From Shewanella chilikensis (GTDB lineage Bacteria; Pseudomonadota; Gammaproteobacteria; Enterobacterales; Shewanellaceae), in NCBI RefSeq assembly GCF_002836945.1, contig NZ_NIJM01000026.1, positions 18,941 to 68,803 on the forward strand: 49,863 nucleotides of DNA, written 5' to 3'. The translations under genes and the position numbers were made by a program. The notes below the pieces were generated by a model. It had not been told where the DNA came from. It did no database searches and worked only from the letters and a program-made list of their open reading frames with translations. Numbering within the stretch: the first letter of the stretch is position 1; each line of letters opens with the position of its first letter. Positions 35,985 to 45,455 of the stretch are shown here, piece by piece.

Positions 35985-36869
35985 ATGGCCGAAACAGCCA
36001 ATGCACAGCAAAGCAAATCGCTGCGCCACAAGTCCTGCAGGCAAGGGCGGGAACGGGCGACTTATCGTCTGGCCGAAGAACTTGGCGGCCTGGAAACTCT
36101 CAGTGCCAGCTATCATCAGCAGAACTTTGGCCGCCACAGTCATGAAGGCTTCACCTTGGGAATCATAGACAGTGGTGCCCAGCGGTTTTTCCGAAGTGGC
36201 GGAGATCATGTTGCCCCCAAACACAGCATCATTCTGGTGAATGCAGATGAGGTGCATAATGGCCGCTCGGCAACTGAAAATGGCTGGTCGTATCGGGCAC
36301 TTTACCCTACCCCTGAGCAGTTTGCCGAACTAGCACTGTGCAGCAAGCAACAGGTGCCCTGGTTTGCCGAGCCCGTGGTACAGGACCCTCTATTGGCGCA
36401 CCTGATAGCCATCACCCATGAAGCGCTCAACTATTCGAGTAATCGCCTGCAACGGGAAAGCCTCTTGTACGAAACCCTCAGCCTGTTGATGCTGCGTCAC
36501 GGTCGGCTGAAGCCCGCTGCTGCTGTCCAGGCAGGCCCCCTGCTGAATAGGGCCAGGCAGTTTCTGGAAGACAGTTGCAGCAGTAACATCTCGCTCCAGG
36601 AACTGGCCAGTCTGGTACAGCTGCCGCCTTTTGTGTTACTCAGGCAGTTCAGGGCACAATTTGGTTTAACCCCGCACCAATATCAGACTCAGGTAAGATT
36701 AATTCTGGCGCGAAAGTTGTTGCGGCTGGGCGCTTCACCGATCCAGGTGGCACAGGACTCAGGATTTTGCGACCAAAGCCATTTGAACCGTCAATTCAAA
36801 CGGGCATTCGGCACCACTCCGGGCCAATTTGTTCAAACAGAAAAATCATCAAGATGGAGTCAAGATTGA
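35985..36869 (+). CDS. AraC-family regulator
   Basis: This protein of about 294 residues starts at the ATG at 35985, preceded by AGGGGAATAAAG; an in-frame ATG at 35952 is possible. The N-terminal half is a cupin-type sensor (QNFGRHSHEGFTLGIID, then GGDHVAPKHSIILVNADEVHNGR). The C-terminal 100 residues carry two helix-turn-helix motifs, ending in GFCDQSHLNRQFKRAFGTTPGQF. Regulators of this type are often found with azlCD, whose first gene overlaps its 3' end, so it probably controls that exporter. Part of the second helix region is duplicated as a 55-bp fragment at 34008-34062. Confidence 0.92.
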   Translation: MAETANAQQSKSLRHKSCRQGRERATYRLAEELGGLETLSASYHQQNFGRHSHEGFTLGIIDSGAQRFFRSGGDHVAPKHSIILVNADEVHNGRSATENGWSYRALYPTPEQFAELALCSKQQVPWFAEPVVQDPLLAHLIAITHEALNYSSNRLQRESLLYETLSLLMLRHGRLKPAAAVQAGPLLNRARQFLEDSCSSNISLQELASLVQLPPFVLLRQFRAQFGLTPHQYQTQVRLILARKLLRLGASPIQVAQDSGFCDQSHLNRQFKRAFGTTPGQFVQTEKSSRWSQD

Positions 36870-37636
36870 CCATTCACAATCAGCAATCATCATGCGTTCA
36901 GGAACTTAACCGGGGCCGCGAATTTTTACGGGGTACCCTGGCGGTAATGCCGCTGACTTTAGCTGTTATCCCCTGGGGAATATTGGCCGGCTCGCTGGCA
37001 CTGGAAACCGGCCTCAGCGCCGTAGAGAGTCAAGCCATGAGCCTGTTTGTTTTCGCAGGCTCGGCGCAATTGGTCGCCCTCGGAATGATAAAGGCAGGTT
37101 CAGGCCTACTGGCCATTTTGGTTACCACGGCATTGATCACCTCGCGTCATCTGCTGTATGCCATGGCGATGCGTCCAGCCATCAGCCCCTTGCCACTGCG
37201 CTGGCGCCTGACACTGGGTTTTCTGCTCACGGATGAACTCTTTGCGGTGGCCAATCAAAGCAAGGAAAGTCCCCTTAGGCCCTGGTACGCCCTGGGAGCT
37301 GGTTTGAGTTTTTATCTTGGCTGGAATCTGGCAACCCTGGCCGGAATTCTTGCCGGCAGCTCTATGGATAATCTCGGCTCTTTGGGACTGGATTTTGCCA
37401 TCGCAGCCACCTTTATCGCTTTGGTGGTGCCGAGGATAGTCAATGTTGCCACCGCCTTATGTGTGCTCACGGCCATGTTGCTGAGCGTCCTGTGTGAAGC
37501 ACTGGCTATCCCGGGAGGCCTGCTGATCGCCGCCGTAACCGCCATGGCTGTGGGGTATATCTATCAAAGCCTCTTGGGCAGCAGTCCAGTTAAACCGGTT
37601 GAGACAACACAAGATAAAGGCGAGGAGCAGGCATGA
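36854..37636 (+). CDS. azlC: Branched-chain amino acid exporter, large subunit AzlC
   Basis: This 260-residue inner-membrane protein starts at the ATG at 36854, inside the end of the AraC gene (16-bp overlap). It has about six membrane helices. It carries the AzlC pattern PLTLAVIPWGILAGSLALE, then SLFVFAGSAQLVALGMI, then TTALITSRHLLYAMAM and LGFLLTDELFAV. With AzlD it forms an exporter for branched-chain amino acids or analogues. The azlD start overlaps its stop (ATGA). Confidence 0.9.
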   Translation: MESRLTIHNQQSSCVQELNRGREFLRGTLAVMPLTLAVIPWGILAGSLALETGLSAVESQAMSLFVFAGSAQLVALGMIKAGSGLLAILVTTALITSRHLLYAMAMRPAISPLPLRWRLTLGFLLTDELFAVANQSKESPLRPWYALGAGLSFYLGWNLATLAGILAGSSMDNLGSLGLDFAIAATFIALVVPRIVNVATALCVLTAMLLSVLCEALAIPGGLLIAAVTAMAVGYIYQSLLGSSPVKPVETTQDKGEEQA

Positions 37637-37935
37637 TTTGGTTAACCATACTGACCATGGCGCTGTTGGTGATACTCAGCCGTTATTTACTGCTTGAGCC
37701 CGGGCTGCCGATACGGCTTGGCAAGAAAACCCAGGCTTTCCTTGGCTTTTCGGCGCCGGCGGTATTAAGCGCCATCTTCGCCCCCATAGTGTTTCTGCGA
37801 GACGGCGAGTTGCAACTGAGCCTGAGCAATCCCTACCTCAGCTGTGCCCTGCTGGCTGCCTTACTTGCACTGCTGACCCGCAACACCCTGCTGACCACTA
37901 TCGTCAGCATGGCGGTATTTTTCTGGATCTACTGA
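37633..37935 (+). CDS. azlD: Branched-chain amino acid exporter, small subunit AzlD
   Basis: This 100-residue inner-membrane protein has three to four helices, with SRYLLLEPGLPIRLGKKTQAFLG and ALLAALLALLTRNTLLTTI typical of AzlD. It overlaps azlC by 4 bp, so subunits are made together. Its stop is 4 bp from the convergent agaP stop, with no terminator visible between them. Confidence 0.9.
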   Translation: MIWLTILTMALLVILSRYLLLEPGLPIRLGKKTQAFLGFSAPAVLSAIFAPIVFLRDGELQLSLSNPYLSCALLAALLALLTRNTLLTTIVSMAVFFWIY

Positions 37936-37939
37936 GGTC

Positions 37940-39307
37940 TCAGTCAATCACGGCTTTGGTGGCGGCCGCCCCCGACCAGGCCCGCAGCTTGTGGCCGGCA
38001 ACGGCGTAATAAAGGATCATCCCATAGCAGGGAAGGAGGATCCCGTAGGCGCTTTGATGGGGCACACCCTGGTGCACCAAGGCGCCATAGAGCAATGGCA
38101 GCAAGGCGCCACCGGCTATGCCCATGATGAGCAGTGCCGAGGCCACAGCAGTCAGGCGGCCGAGCCCTTCCAGCGCCAGCGGCCAGACAGCGGGCCAGAC
38201 CAAGGCGTTGGCAAAGCCAAGTAGCGCAAGGTAAAGCAAGGGATCCGGCAGCGGCATTATCCCCAAAGGTTCGAGCAAGAGACTCGACAGCTGCATGCTG
38301 GTTTCATCCCCAAGCATGATCCCCAAAGTAAACACCAACCCAGCCAGCGCCGAGCCCACCAAGGCACTGCGCTGACTCATTACTCTTGGGATCAAGAGTA
38401 TGCCGAGCAAATAGCCAAGCACCATAAATCCCATGGTGTAGGAGGTCAGAATGCCAAATTCGGCCACTTTAAGATGCTGACCATAGAGGCCTATGCTGTC
38501 ACCGGCAATCACTTCGGCACCTATATACATAAAGAGAGTCAGTGCCCCGAGAATAGCCTGGGGATAGGCCAGAATGGCGCGCCAATCTGTTCTCGGTACC
38601 AAGCTGTCACAGCTTTTGGCCTGGCTGTCATGTTCAAGTTGCAGTTCGGGCAGAGGCGAAAATCGCACATACAGCAGCAACAGAGCCAAGACAACCGCCA
38701 TCGCCAGGTAAGGCTGCACCAAACGGGCAGACAGTTGCTCCAATGCCGCAGTGCGCTCAAGCTCACTGAGCTGTGCCAACGCTTCCGGCGTAAAGGCATC
38801 CATACCTGTCAGCACCCAGGCACTGAACACCAAAGGAACAATAAAACCGGCGCCCTTGTTGACCACGCCCATACAGCTGATCCGCATGGCGGCGCTTTCT
38901 CGCGGACCAATGCAAACAATGTATGGATTGGCCGCAGTTTGCAGTATGGTAAGGCCGGTTCCCAGAACAAACAACGCCAGCAAAAACAGGCCAAAGGTGT
39001 GGCTCAGCGCCGCAGGGATAAACAGCAGTGCGCCACTCGCCATTACCCCAAGGCCAATCTGTAGCCCGGCACGGTAACCGAAACGGGTCAACAGCCCGGA
39101 CATGGGCAAGGCCATCACGAAGTAAGCGATATAGAATACAAAGGCCACCAGATAGGCTTGCAGCTCATTGAGTTCACAGGCGATTTTCAGAAAAGGGATC
39201 AGTGCACCATTGAGCCAGGTTACGAAGCCGAATACAAAAAAGAGTATTCCAATCAGCACCATGGGCAGTAAAGTGCCGCCTCCTTTATTCAGGGTGTTAT
39301 TGTCCAT
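37940..39307 (-). CDS. agaP: GalNAc permease AgaP (FucP-type MFS transporter)
   Basis: This inner-membrane protein of about 455 residues has 12 helices. The start at 39307 is chosen because GAGGAG lies 9 nt upstream but directly abuts the alternative ATG at 39316. It has the FucP/NagP sugar:proton symporter motifs GILFFVFGFVTWLNGALIPF, VFYIAYFVMALP and GLTILQTAANPYI. In an operon with GalNAc kinase, deacetylase and deaminase it should carry free N-acetylgalactosamine across the inner membrane. It is the last gene of the aga operon, 80 bp after agaA. Confidence 0.88.
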   Translation of the reverse strand: MDNNTLNKGGGTLLPMVLIGILFFVFGFVTWLNGALIPFLKIACELNELQAYLVAFVFYIAYFVMALPMSGLLTRFGYRAGLQIGLGVMASGALLFIPAALSHTFGLFLLALFVLGTGLTILQTAANPYIVCIGPRESAAMRISCMGVVNKGAGFIVPLVFSAWVLTGMDAFTPEALAQLSELERTAALEQLSARLVQPYLAMAVVLALLLLYVRFSPLPELQLEHDSQAKSCDSLVPRTDWRAILAYPQAILGALTLFMYIGAEVIAGDSIGLYGQHLKVAEFGILTSYTMGFMVLGYLLGILLIPRVMSQRSALVGSALAGLVFTLGIMLGDETSMQLSSLLLEPLGIMPLPDPLLYLALLGFANALVWPAVWPLALEGLGRLTAVASALLIMGIAGGALLPLLYGALVHQGVPHQSAYGILLPCYGMILYYAVAGHKLRAWSGAAATKAVID

Positions 39308-39396
39308 TATCGGCATCTCCTCTTGTTATTGTTATTCTCTGTCAATGATTATCCAGCTGCTGCCAAGGACAGATGTCCCTTGAAGCTGCTTATTTT

Positions 39397-40584
39397 TCAA
39401 ACGCTTTTGCTGCGAACTTCGGCGCCCGCTGCGAGCCTGCCGCCTTGCCAGCGCTTTGACTGATACAGGGCATCGTCAAGCAGCAGCAAGTCAGCCCGCA
39501 TGCCTTCGGCCAACATGCCTCTGTCATTCAGCCCGGCAAAAGCGGCCGGAGTACTGCTGGCCATGGCAACGGCCTGCTCCAGCGGGATCCCCAGCACCTT
39601 GACGGCATAGCGAACCGCCGTTGTCATCTCCAATACTGAGCCGGCCAAAGAGCCGTTGAGATCCCTGAGCTCAGTACCGCGGCGCACAACTTTACCGCCG
39701 AAAAATTCAAACTCCTGCTCTTCAGAGCCCACAGGCGACATGGCATCTGTTACCAGCATCAAACGTCGACTCCCCTTGACACGCCAGGCGAGAGTGGCGC
39801 TGACCGGGTGCAGATGATGACCGTCGAGAATAATGCCGCAAAATGCCCTTGGGTCACTGAGCGCCGTTCCCACCATGCCGGGAGCACGCGACTCCAGCTG
39901 TGACATGCCGTTATAAAGATGGGTAAAGCCGCTGGCTCCGGCATCCAGCGCCGTCATCACGGTTTCGGCATTGGCATTGGAATGCCCCAACGACACTCTG
40001 ACACCGAGCGCCACCAGGCGGCGAACATCTTCAGGCCCTACCCTCTCGGGAGCCAGAGTCACCACACAAACACCCAGTTGGGACACAGCTTCGGCGTAGA
40101 GCGCCAACTCAATATCGCCAAGCTCTCTTAAGCGTGCTTCACTGTGGCACCCCTTACGCTCCAGTGACAGATGCGGCCCCTCAAAATGGATCCCGGCTAT
40201 GCCGTCAAGACCGGCTTCCCTGGCGCTGATGGCCGCCGCTAGTGCCGCTTGCATTACCCTGATATCGTCGCTGATAAGCGTCGGCAACATGCTGGTGGTG
40301 CCGAAACGGCCATGGGCGTCCAACATCAGCTTAAGCGTCTCAACGCTGGGTTGCCGGTTGAACATGCGGCCACCACCACCGTTGACCTGAGTGTCGACAA
40401 AACCGGGAACCAGAAGGCCTGCATAGTGAGTTGCCGCCTCACCTTCCTTGGGCGCCTTGGCAATGGTATGAATACGGCCATCGACTATCCGCAGCCAAAC
40501 CTCACTACTGCGGCTCATTTGCGGCCCGAGCAGGGCACCATCGGCACCAATCCAGAACGGGGCCTTGTCAGTGTTGCTGTTCAT
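39397..40584 (-). CDS. agaA: N-acetylgalactosamine-6-phosphate deacetylase
   Basis: This 395-residue amidohydrolase is of the NagA type. Metal and catalytic regions seen are PGFVDTQVNGGGGRMF, the Glu in IHFEGPHLSLERKG, His in SLGHSNAN and FTHLYNGMSQL, and the catalytic Asp in LVTDAMSPVG. It would remove acetate from GalNAc-6-phosphate. Nothing in the sequence alone separates GalNAc-6-P from GlcNAc-6-P deacetylase. The specificity comes from its operon with agaS and agaZ, matching the AgaAII variant described in Shewanella. It overlaps the kinase gene by 17 bp. Confidence 0.88.
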   Translation of the reverse strand: MNSNTDKAPFWIGADGALLGPQMSRSSEVWLRIVDGRIHTIAKAPKEGEAATHYAGLLVPGFVDTQVNGGGGRMFNRQPSVETLKLMLDAHGRFGTTSMLPTLISDDIRVMQAALAAAISAREAGLDGIAGIHFEGPHLSLERKGCHSEARLRELGDIELALYAEAVSQLGVCVVTLAPERVGPEDVRRLVALGVRVSLGHSNANAETVMTALDAGASGFTHLYNGMSQLESRAPGMVGTALSDPRAFCGIILDGHHLHPVSATLAWRVKGSRRLMLVTDAMSPVGSEEQEFEFFGGKVVRRGTELRDLNGSLAGSVLEMTTAVRYAVKVLGIPLEQAVAMASSTPAAFAGLNDRGMLAEGMRADLLLLDDALYQSKRWQGGRLAAGAEVRSKSV

Positions 40585-41575
40585 GCCAGCCTCCGGTCAA
40601 CAGGGTATCCATATCCGCTACCTGCTCGTTGGCGCTCACGCTATTGCTCTGTTCCACTCTAGTCGCCAGCGCCTTTCCCAGCATGGCGGCGCCGCGAACG
40701 CCACTGGCGGCGCCGAATTGAGCGGCGCAAAACTCGGGCAACTGCACCCCATTGAACATATGCCTGGCGGTAGCCTGCGGCAGCGCCGCCAAAATTTCCG
40801 GCACTTCGCTCAAGCCGCCGCCGAAGACAAAGATGTCCGGATCCAGACTGAGGATCTGCCCGGCCAACACACTGCCCAGGGCATCCAGATAAGCATCGAA
40901 ACTGCGTTTGGCTATGGCATCACCGGCGCGCAGCGCCGCCAGCCAAGCGTATGTATCACCCTCGCCGCCAAACGCCCGGTAGATACGACCAAGGCCTGTG
41001 CCCGAGACATAGGTTTCGGCGCAGCCTTTGAGGCCACAGCCGCAATCGTAAAGCGGCAAGCCATGGCGCAGCAGCACGCTGGCCGCCATACCCTGATGGC
41101 CGAACTCACCGGCCAGACAGTGGGCGCCGGTGATCAGTCGCCCTTCGATACAGATCCCGCCGCCAAGCCCGGTACCGAGTATGAGCCCAAGAACTCTGGC
41201 ATGATCTTTCCCGGCTCCCAGCAAGGCTTCGGACAGGGCGAAACAACGGCAATCATTGCCAAGAGCCACAGGACGCGACAACAAGGCGCCCAGATCTTCG
41301 GCCACTTTACGCTGATTGAGGCAAGGTACATTGCTGGAGACCACAGTGCCATCGGCGCGGATCACCCCGGGCAGGGCTATCCCCACAGTGCCCGGGATGC
41401 CGGACTCGGCCGGCCAGCGCCTGTCGGCCTCGCTTATCTGCAAGGCGAGTGAGGCCAGAAAGCTCTGATAATCGTCACCCTGAGTCGCAATGCGCCATTT
41501 ATCCAACAAACGCAATTGTGGACTGAACACCGCCAGTTCTATCTTGGTACCACCGATATCCACACCGTAGTACAT
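40568..41575 (-). CDS. agaK: N-acetylgalactosamine kinase (ROK family)
   Basis: This 335-residue cytoplasmic sugar kinase has the phosphate motif VDIGGTKIELAVF at the N-terminus. It also has the ROK signature LGTGLGGGICIEGRLITGAH followed by CLAGEFGHQG (catalytic-region Glu and His), and the zinc cluster CGCGLKGCAETYVSGTG. It phosphorylates GalNAc brought in by AgaP, as no PTS genes are present. GlcNAc kinases look the same by motif, and the assignment to GalNAc rests on the operon. It lies 3 bp after agaS. Confidence 0.88.
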   Translation of the reverse strand: MYYGVDIGGTKIELAVFSPQLRLLDKWRIATQGDDYQSFLASLALQISEADRRWPAESGIPGTVGIALPGVIRADGTVVSSNVPCLNQRKVAEDLGALLSRPVALGNDCRCFALSEALLGAGKDHARVLGLILGTGLGGGICIEGRLITGAHCLAGEFGHQGMAASVLLRHGLPLYDCGCGLKGCAETYVSGTGLGRIYRAFGGEGDTYAWLAALRAGDAIAKRSFDAYLDALGSVLAGQILSLDPDIFVFGGGLSEVPEILAALPQATARHMFNGVQLPEFCAAQFGAASGVRGAAMLGKALATRVEQSNSVSANEQVADMDTLLTGGWHEQQH

Positions 41576-41578
41576 GGC

Positions 41579-42784
41579 TCAATCCTCTGTGTTATCCAGG
41601 CTGCCGGGCCGAGTATAAACCGCAAGCGAATGCAGCTTCACCCCCTGCACCACTCTATTGACCTGGCCGCTGGGACAGGGATTATCCGGTGACACCCCAA
41701 GCTCCAACGCCTTGTAAAATGCAAGTAGCTGACAGTAAACAATAAAGGGCAGTATCAACCAAGCCTCTTCCAAACTGGCCTGACCATCTTGGGCCAGAGC
41801 CTCTTCACTCAGATAACAGATATCCAGCGCCCGCTTATCGGCGCGCAGCTCTGACAGAAGATCCAGATCGTAGGCTCTGGCATAGGGCTCAGAGCTGCCG
41901 AGCATCACTATCTGGGTATCTTCATTCACCAGTGACTTGGGGCCGTGACGAAACCCCAGCGGACTCTCAAAACTGCTGATCACTATACCGGCCGTCAGTT
42001 CAAGGTACTTGAGCGCCGCCTCCTGAGCCGCCGCCTTGAGCGGCCCGGCGCCGAGGAACACTATCCGCTTGCAGCAATGGGCCGCGGTTTGCTGCACCCC
42101 GTCGAGCCGGGTTTCGAGCAGTTGCTCCGTCAGTGTCAGCACCCTGGATAGCGGTTTGTCTTCCTCAGCAAACAGCAGCAGGGTCGCCAGATACATACAA
42201 CTGAAGCTGCTGGTCATGGCAAAGCTGCGATCGTGGCTTTCCTGGGGCATCAACCACAAACAAGCCTTGTGACTGTGTTCGGCCGCATAGCTGGCCAAAG
42301 CTCCCTCAGGGTTACAGGTCAGCAGCAGATGACTGACATCTGTCAGCAACTCATCGGCCAACGCCAGCACAGCCAGGGATTCAGGGCTGTTTCCCGAGCG
42401 GCCATAGGAGACGATCAGAGTCGGCTGCAATGGGTTGAGATGCAGCCTGGGGTGAGAAACAATATCCGTGCTGGACAAGGCTTCCACCCTCTGGCCCGGC
42501 AATCTGAGTTGCCGCTGTAAAAAGGCTGCCAACGCCTCGCCGATATAAGCCGAAGTACCCGCGCCGGTGAGAATAATCCGCAGATTGTCCTTGGCCAGCA
42601 AGGGATTGAGAAAAGCGCTGAGCTGCGCTTCCCTATGTTTGAAATCGGCCTGTAATTCGCGCCAGAGTGTCGGCTGCTGGGCTATCTCGGTCGCCGTCCA
42701 TTTACCGCTCTCCGGCGCTTGCCAAAGCGGGTTGGCGGCAGATTTTGGATACAAGTGGGTCTTTGATAGGTCACTGACTTGCAT
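41579..42784 (-). CDS. agaS: Galactosamine-6-phosphate deaminase/isomerase (SIS domains)
   Basis: This 401-residue cytoplasmic enzyme starts at the ATG at 42784, four bases after agaZ; a longer frame to 42868 runs into agaZ. Two SIS sugar-phosphate domains are present: IILTGAGTSAYIGEALAAF and VSYGRSGNSPESLAV in the first, and IVFLGAGPLKAAAQEAALK with the Glu-Leu-Thr stretch in the second. SPLGFRHGPKSLV is the typical AgaS active-site block. It would convert galactosamine-6-phosphate to tagatose-6-phosphate and ammonia, the role shown for AgaS in E. coli and Shewanella. Confidence 0.9.
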   Translation of the reverse strand: MQVSDLSKTHLYPKSAANPLWQAPESGKWTATEIAQQPTLWRELQADFKHREAQLSAFLNPLLAKDNLRIILTGAGTSAYIGEALAAFLQRQLRLPGQRVEALSSTDIVSHPRLHLNPLQPTLIVSYGRSGNSPESLAVLALADELLTDVSHLLLTCNPEGALASYAAEHSHKACLWLMPQESHDRSFAMTSSFSCMYLATLLLFAEEDKPLSRVLTLTEQLLETRLDGVQQTAAHCCKRIVFLGAGPLKAAAQEAALKYLELTAGIVISSFESPLGFRHGPKSLVNEDTQIVMLGSSEPYARAYDLDLLSELRADKRALDICYLSEEALAQDGQASLEEAWLILPFIVYCQLLAFYKALELGVSPDNPCPSGQVNRVVQGVKLHSLAVYTRPGSLDNTED

Positions 42785-42788
42785 TGAT

Positions 42789-44063
42789 TTATCCTTCGAT
42801 GGCAGCAGGCTGACAGGCGCTGGCATAACGGTTAAGCACCAGGCCGATATGATGGAGTACCAGCTCAATCGCCGTGGCAGGCAGCTCGCCTCTGACCACG
42901 GCCGGATAGGCCAGCGGCAGATATTGGCTGATAAGAGGTTCGGGAATGGGGTTTGCCAGATTGGCCAGCAGCTTGTCTATGGTCAGTGACAATTCGGGCC
43001 AGTAGTAGCGGATCCTGTCACTGTAACTGAATCCCAGTTGCCAATCCCGCAGCGCAGGATCTGTATAGAACGACTGCCAGTATTTGGGCTCAGACAACAT
43101 CTTCTGCTCACACAGGGCTCTAAGCCCTGAGCGTTTCGCCGCCGGCACCAGCAAGGCCTCTATATGATCCAGGGCAAACAGCCCCTCGCGCAGGGCAAAA
43201 GTCAACTGCGGCCCCACTTTGAGAATGGCAAAATGGCCGGCCACCAACTGGGCGTAATGCTCCGGCAGCTGATAATCTGTGGAGTGGGCTTCAAACACCA
43301 GGTTGGGCTGCTCACGAATAAAGCGGCTCTGCTCTTTGGTGAGCGTATCATCATACTGATGTACCCCGGCATTGCCGAACTCCACCCCTGGCTGCACCAC
43401 CAGCGCAATCACCCGCTGCCAAACCTCCTCCCCAAGCCCTTCGGCGGCAAAGGCCTGTTTGTGGGCGCTAATGGTGTGTTTCATCGCCGCGACCGGGGTG
43501 ATCTGCAGCCCCTCCTCCAGCGAACTGACACCACCGGGAGCGGGTACTTCAGTGCCTATCACATAACAGAGCTGTTGCCCCGGCGCCTTGGCCGCTTCTG
43601 CGGCGCGGCACAGTCTGGCGGCGCGCGCGGCAATCACCTCATCGGCAAGGGGCGTGTGTTCCTGATGACAAGCCATGCTGGCATCCAGATGAATTTTACA
43701 AAACCCCGCCTCGACATAGGTCCGCACCATGGTTTCGGCCTCGGCCATCGCCTGCTCGGCAGTCAGGTGCTTCCAGGCCACCGGCCCCAGGTGATCGCCG
43801 CCGAACAGCAACTGCGCTTCGGCAACACCTTCACTTTGGGCCAGGATCTTCACAAAGGCGATAAAATCGGCGGGAGTCATGCCTGTATAGCCGCCGTGCT
43901 GATTGACCTGGTTGGCCGTAGCCTCAATCAGCAAGGGCGCCCGTTGCCGCGCCGCATGACGCAGAGCGGCGCGCAGTACCAGCGGCTGGGCCGAACAGAC
44001 GGAATAAATCCCCGCCTGCTGCCCGGCCTTGTTGGCCTCAATAATGGATTTGAGTGCAGACAT
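42789..44063 (-). CDS. agaZ: Tagatose-1,6-bisphosphate aldolase, non-catalytic subunit (KbaZ/GatZ type)
   Basis: This 424-residue cytoplasmic protein starts MSALKSIIEANKAGQQAGIYSVCSAQP. It also has LLIEATANQVNQHGGYTGM and LLFGGDHLGPVAW, the signature of the KbaZ/GatZ chaperone-like subunit. In E. coli this subunit is needed for full activity and stability of the KbaY/GatY class II aldolase, which splits tagatose-1,6-bisphosphate. No KbaY/GatY gene is in the operon or window, so the catalytic partner must be elsewhere or another aldolase serves. It follows the GH109 gene by 7 bp. Confidence 0.9.
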   Translation of the reverse strand: MSALKSIIEANKAGQQAGIYSVCSAQPLVLRAALRHAARQRAPLLIEATANQVNQHGGYTGMTPADFIAFVKILAQSEGVAEAQLLFGGDHLGPVAWKHLTAEQAMAEAETMVRTYVEAGFCKIHLDASMACHQEHTPLADEVIAARAARLCRAAEAAKAPGQQLCYVIGTEVPAPGGVSSLEEGLQITPVAAMKHTISAHKQAFAAEGLGEEVWQRVIALVVQPGVEFGNAGVHQYDDTLTKEQSRFIREQPNLVFEAHSTDYQLPEHYAQLVAGHFAILKVGPQLTFALREGLFALDHIEALLVPAAKRSGLRALCEQKMLSEPKYWQSFYTDPALRDWQLGFSYSDRIRYYWPELSLTIDKLLANLANPIPEPLISQYLPLAYPAVVRGELPATAIELVLHHIGLVLNRYASACQPAAIEG

Positions 44064-44070
44064 GCTTACC

Positions 44071-45441
44071 TCAACCTACAATGCCAAGCGGTTTGGCGCT
44101 CTGCCACACGCCACGGGTAAAGTCGGGGAAGTCCTTGGAGTTACCGCGATCGGCCACTGAAGCCGCCGACAGAGGCTGCACCGCCGACCAGGCCGCACCG
44201 TCATACACATCCTGATCCAGCGGCTCGCCGTTACGCAGGCAGTAGATCATCCGCCAGCACATTAAAAAGTCCATGCCGCCATGACCGCCGTTCTTTTCGG
44301 CCGCCTCGCCCATCTGCAACCACAGCGGATGGTCATACTTGGCATACCACTGGGTCATATCCTGGTCCCAATGGTGGAAGCTGCCACTGCCGCCCTGCTC
44401 CAGCGCTATGCGGTTGGGGAAACCGGCAAACACCCCATTGGTACCCTGAATCAGGTTATGGCGGCTGTAAGGACGCGGCGTTGTGGTGTCGTGTTGCACC
44501 ATGATGGTTCGGCCTTTAACCGTCTTGATAAGACTGGTATTGATATCGCCGCAGATATAGTTGAGCTTGTTGCGGGCATGGTCGGCGGGGAATTCACGCT
44601 TGGCATAGGCTGCGCGCCCAAGCGACGGAGAGCTCATGGAAATGAGATAGTCGAACCTATCGCCGCGGTTGATATTCATGTACTGGGACACAGGCCCCAA
44701 GCCATGGGTAGGATACAGGTTACCGTCAATCAAGGCGTGATACTTGGTGCGCCAGGAGCCCGTCTTGCGATCTATCTCCTTCATCTGCCAGCGCAGCTCG
44801 TGAATATAAGCGGCTTCACCGTGCAGCAGTTCGCCGAACAGCCCCTGGCGTACCATGTTGAGCACCATCAGCTCGTCGCGACCGTAGCAGACGTTTTCCA
44901 TCATCATGCAGTTGCGCTGGGTTTGCTCGGCTGTGTCCACCAGATCCCAGAGCTGCTCCATGGTGATCCCCATAGGCACTTCAACAAAGGCGTGTTTGCC
45001 GGCCAGCATAGCCTCTTTGGCCATGGGGTGGTGCCATTCCCAAGGTGTGGCAATGACCACTATGTCCACATCCTGGCGTGCCAACAATTCACGATAGGCG
45101 TGTTTGCCCTGGGAATAATAACCGGGCTGGGCCAAGCCTGCGTCACTCATTACCTTCTTGGCACGTTCTATGACCAGGGGATCGGTATCGCAGATAGCTG
45201 TTACCCTGGCGCCCTCTATGTTGTTGAAATGGTGAATGAACCCCACACCTCGCTCACCGACGCCGATTAGCCCCACCCGCACTTCGGCCATTTTCGGAAC
45301 CACCAGCCCCATGACAGAGCGGCCACTGGCCTTGGGTGCCAGTGCAGATGAACCGGCATTGGCGGCGCAGCCAGCCAGCGCCGAGGCAGCAGCTGTGGCC
45401 ACTGAAGCTTTCAGAAAGGAACGACGATCAAAACCAGACAT
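44071..45441 (-). CDS. Exported GH109 alpha-N-acetylgalactosaminidase
   Basis: This 456-residue protein of the Gfo/Idh/MocA fold fits glycoside hydrolase family 109, which cleaves alpha-linked GalNAc using a tightly bound NAD. It has a combined Tat and lipoprotein signal: R6-R7 in DRRSFLKA and lipobox ALAGC with Cys25. It is therefore predicted to be anchored to a membrane after folding with NAD. The NAD site is [52 protein letters not shown] and [11 protein letters not shown] are family blocks. It sits between agaR and agaZ and would release GalNAc from glycans taken in by the receptor at 46576. Confidence 0.88.
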   Translation of the reverse strand: MSGFDRRSFLKASVATAAASALAGCAANAGSSALAPKASGRSVMGLVVPKMAEVRVGLIGVGERGVGFIHHFNNIEGARVTAICDTDPLVIERAKKVMSDAGLAQPGYYSQGKHAYRELLARQDVDIVVIATPWEWHHPMAKEAMLAGKHAFVEVPMGITMEQLWDLVDTAEQTQRNCMMMENVCYGRDELMVLNMVRQGLFGELLHGEAAYIHELRWQMKEIDRKTGSWRTKYHALIDGNLYPTHGLGPVSQYMNINRGDRFDYLISMSSPSLGRAAYAKREFPADHARNKLNYICGDINTSLIKTVKGRTIMVQHDTTTPRPYSRHNLIQGTNGVFAGFPNRIALEQGGSGSFHHWDQDMTQWYAKYDHPLWLQMGEAAEKNGGHGGMDFLMCWRMIYCLRNGEPLDQDVYDGAAWSAVQPLSAASVADRGNSKDFPDFTRGVWQSAKPLGIVG

Positions 45442-45455
45442 AACTTCTCCCCTTG

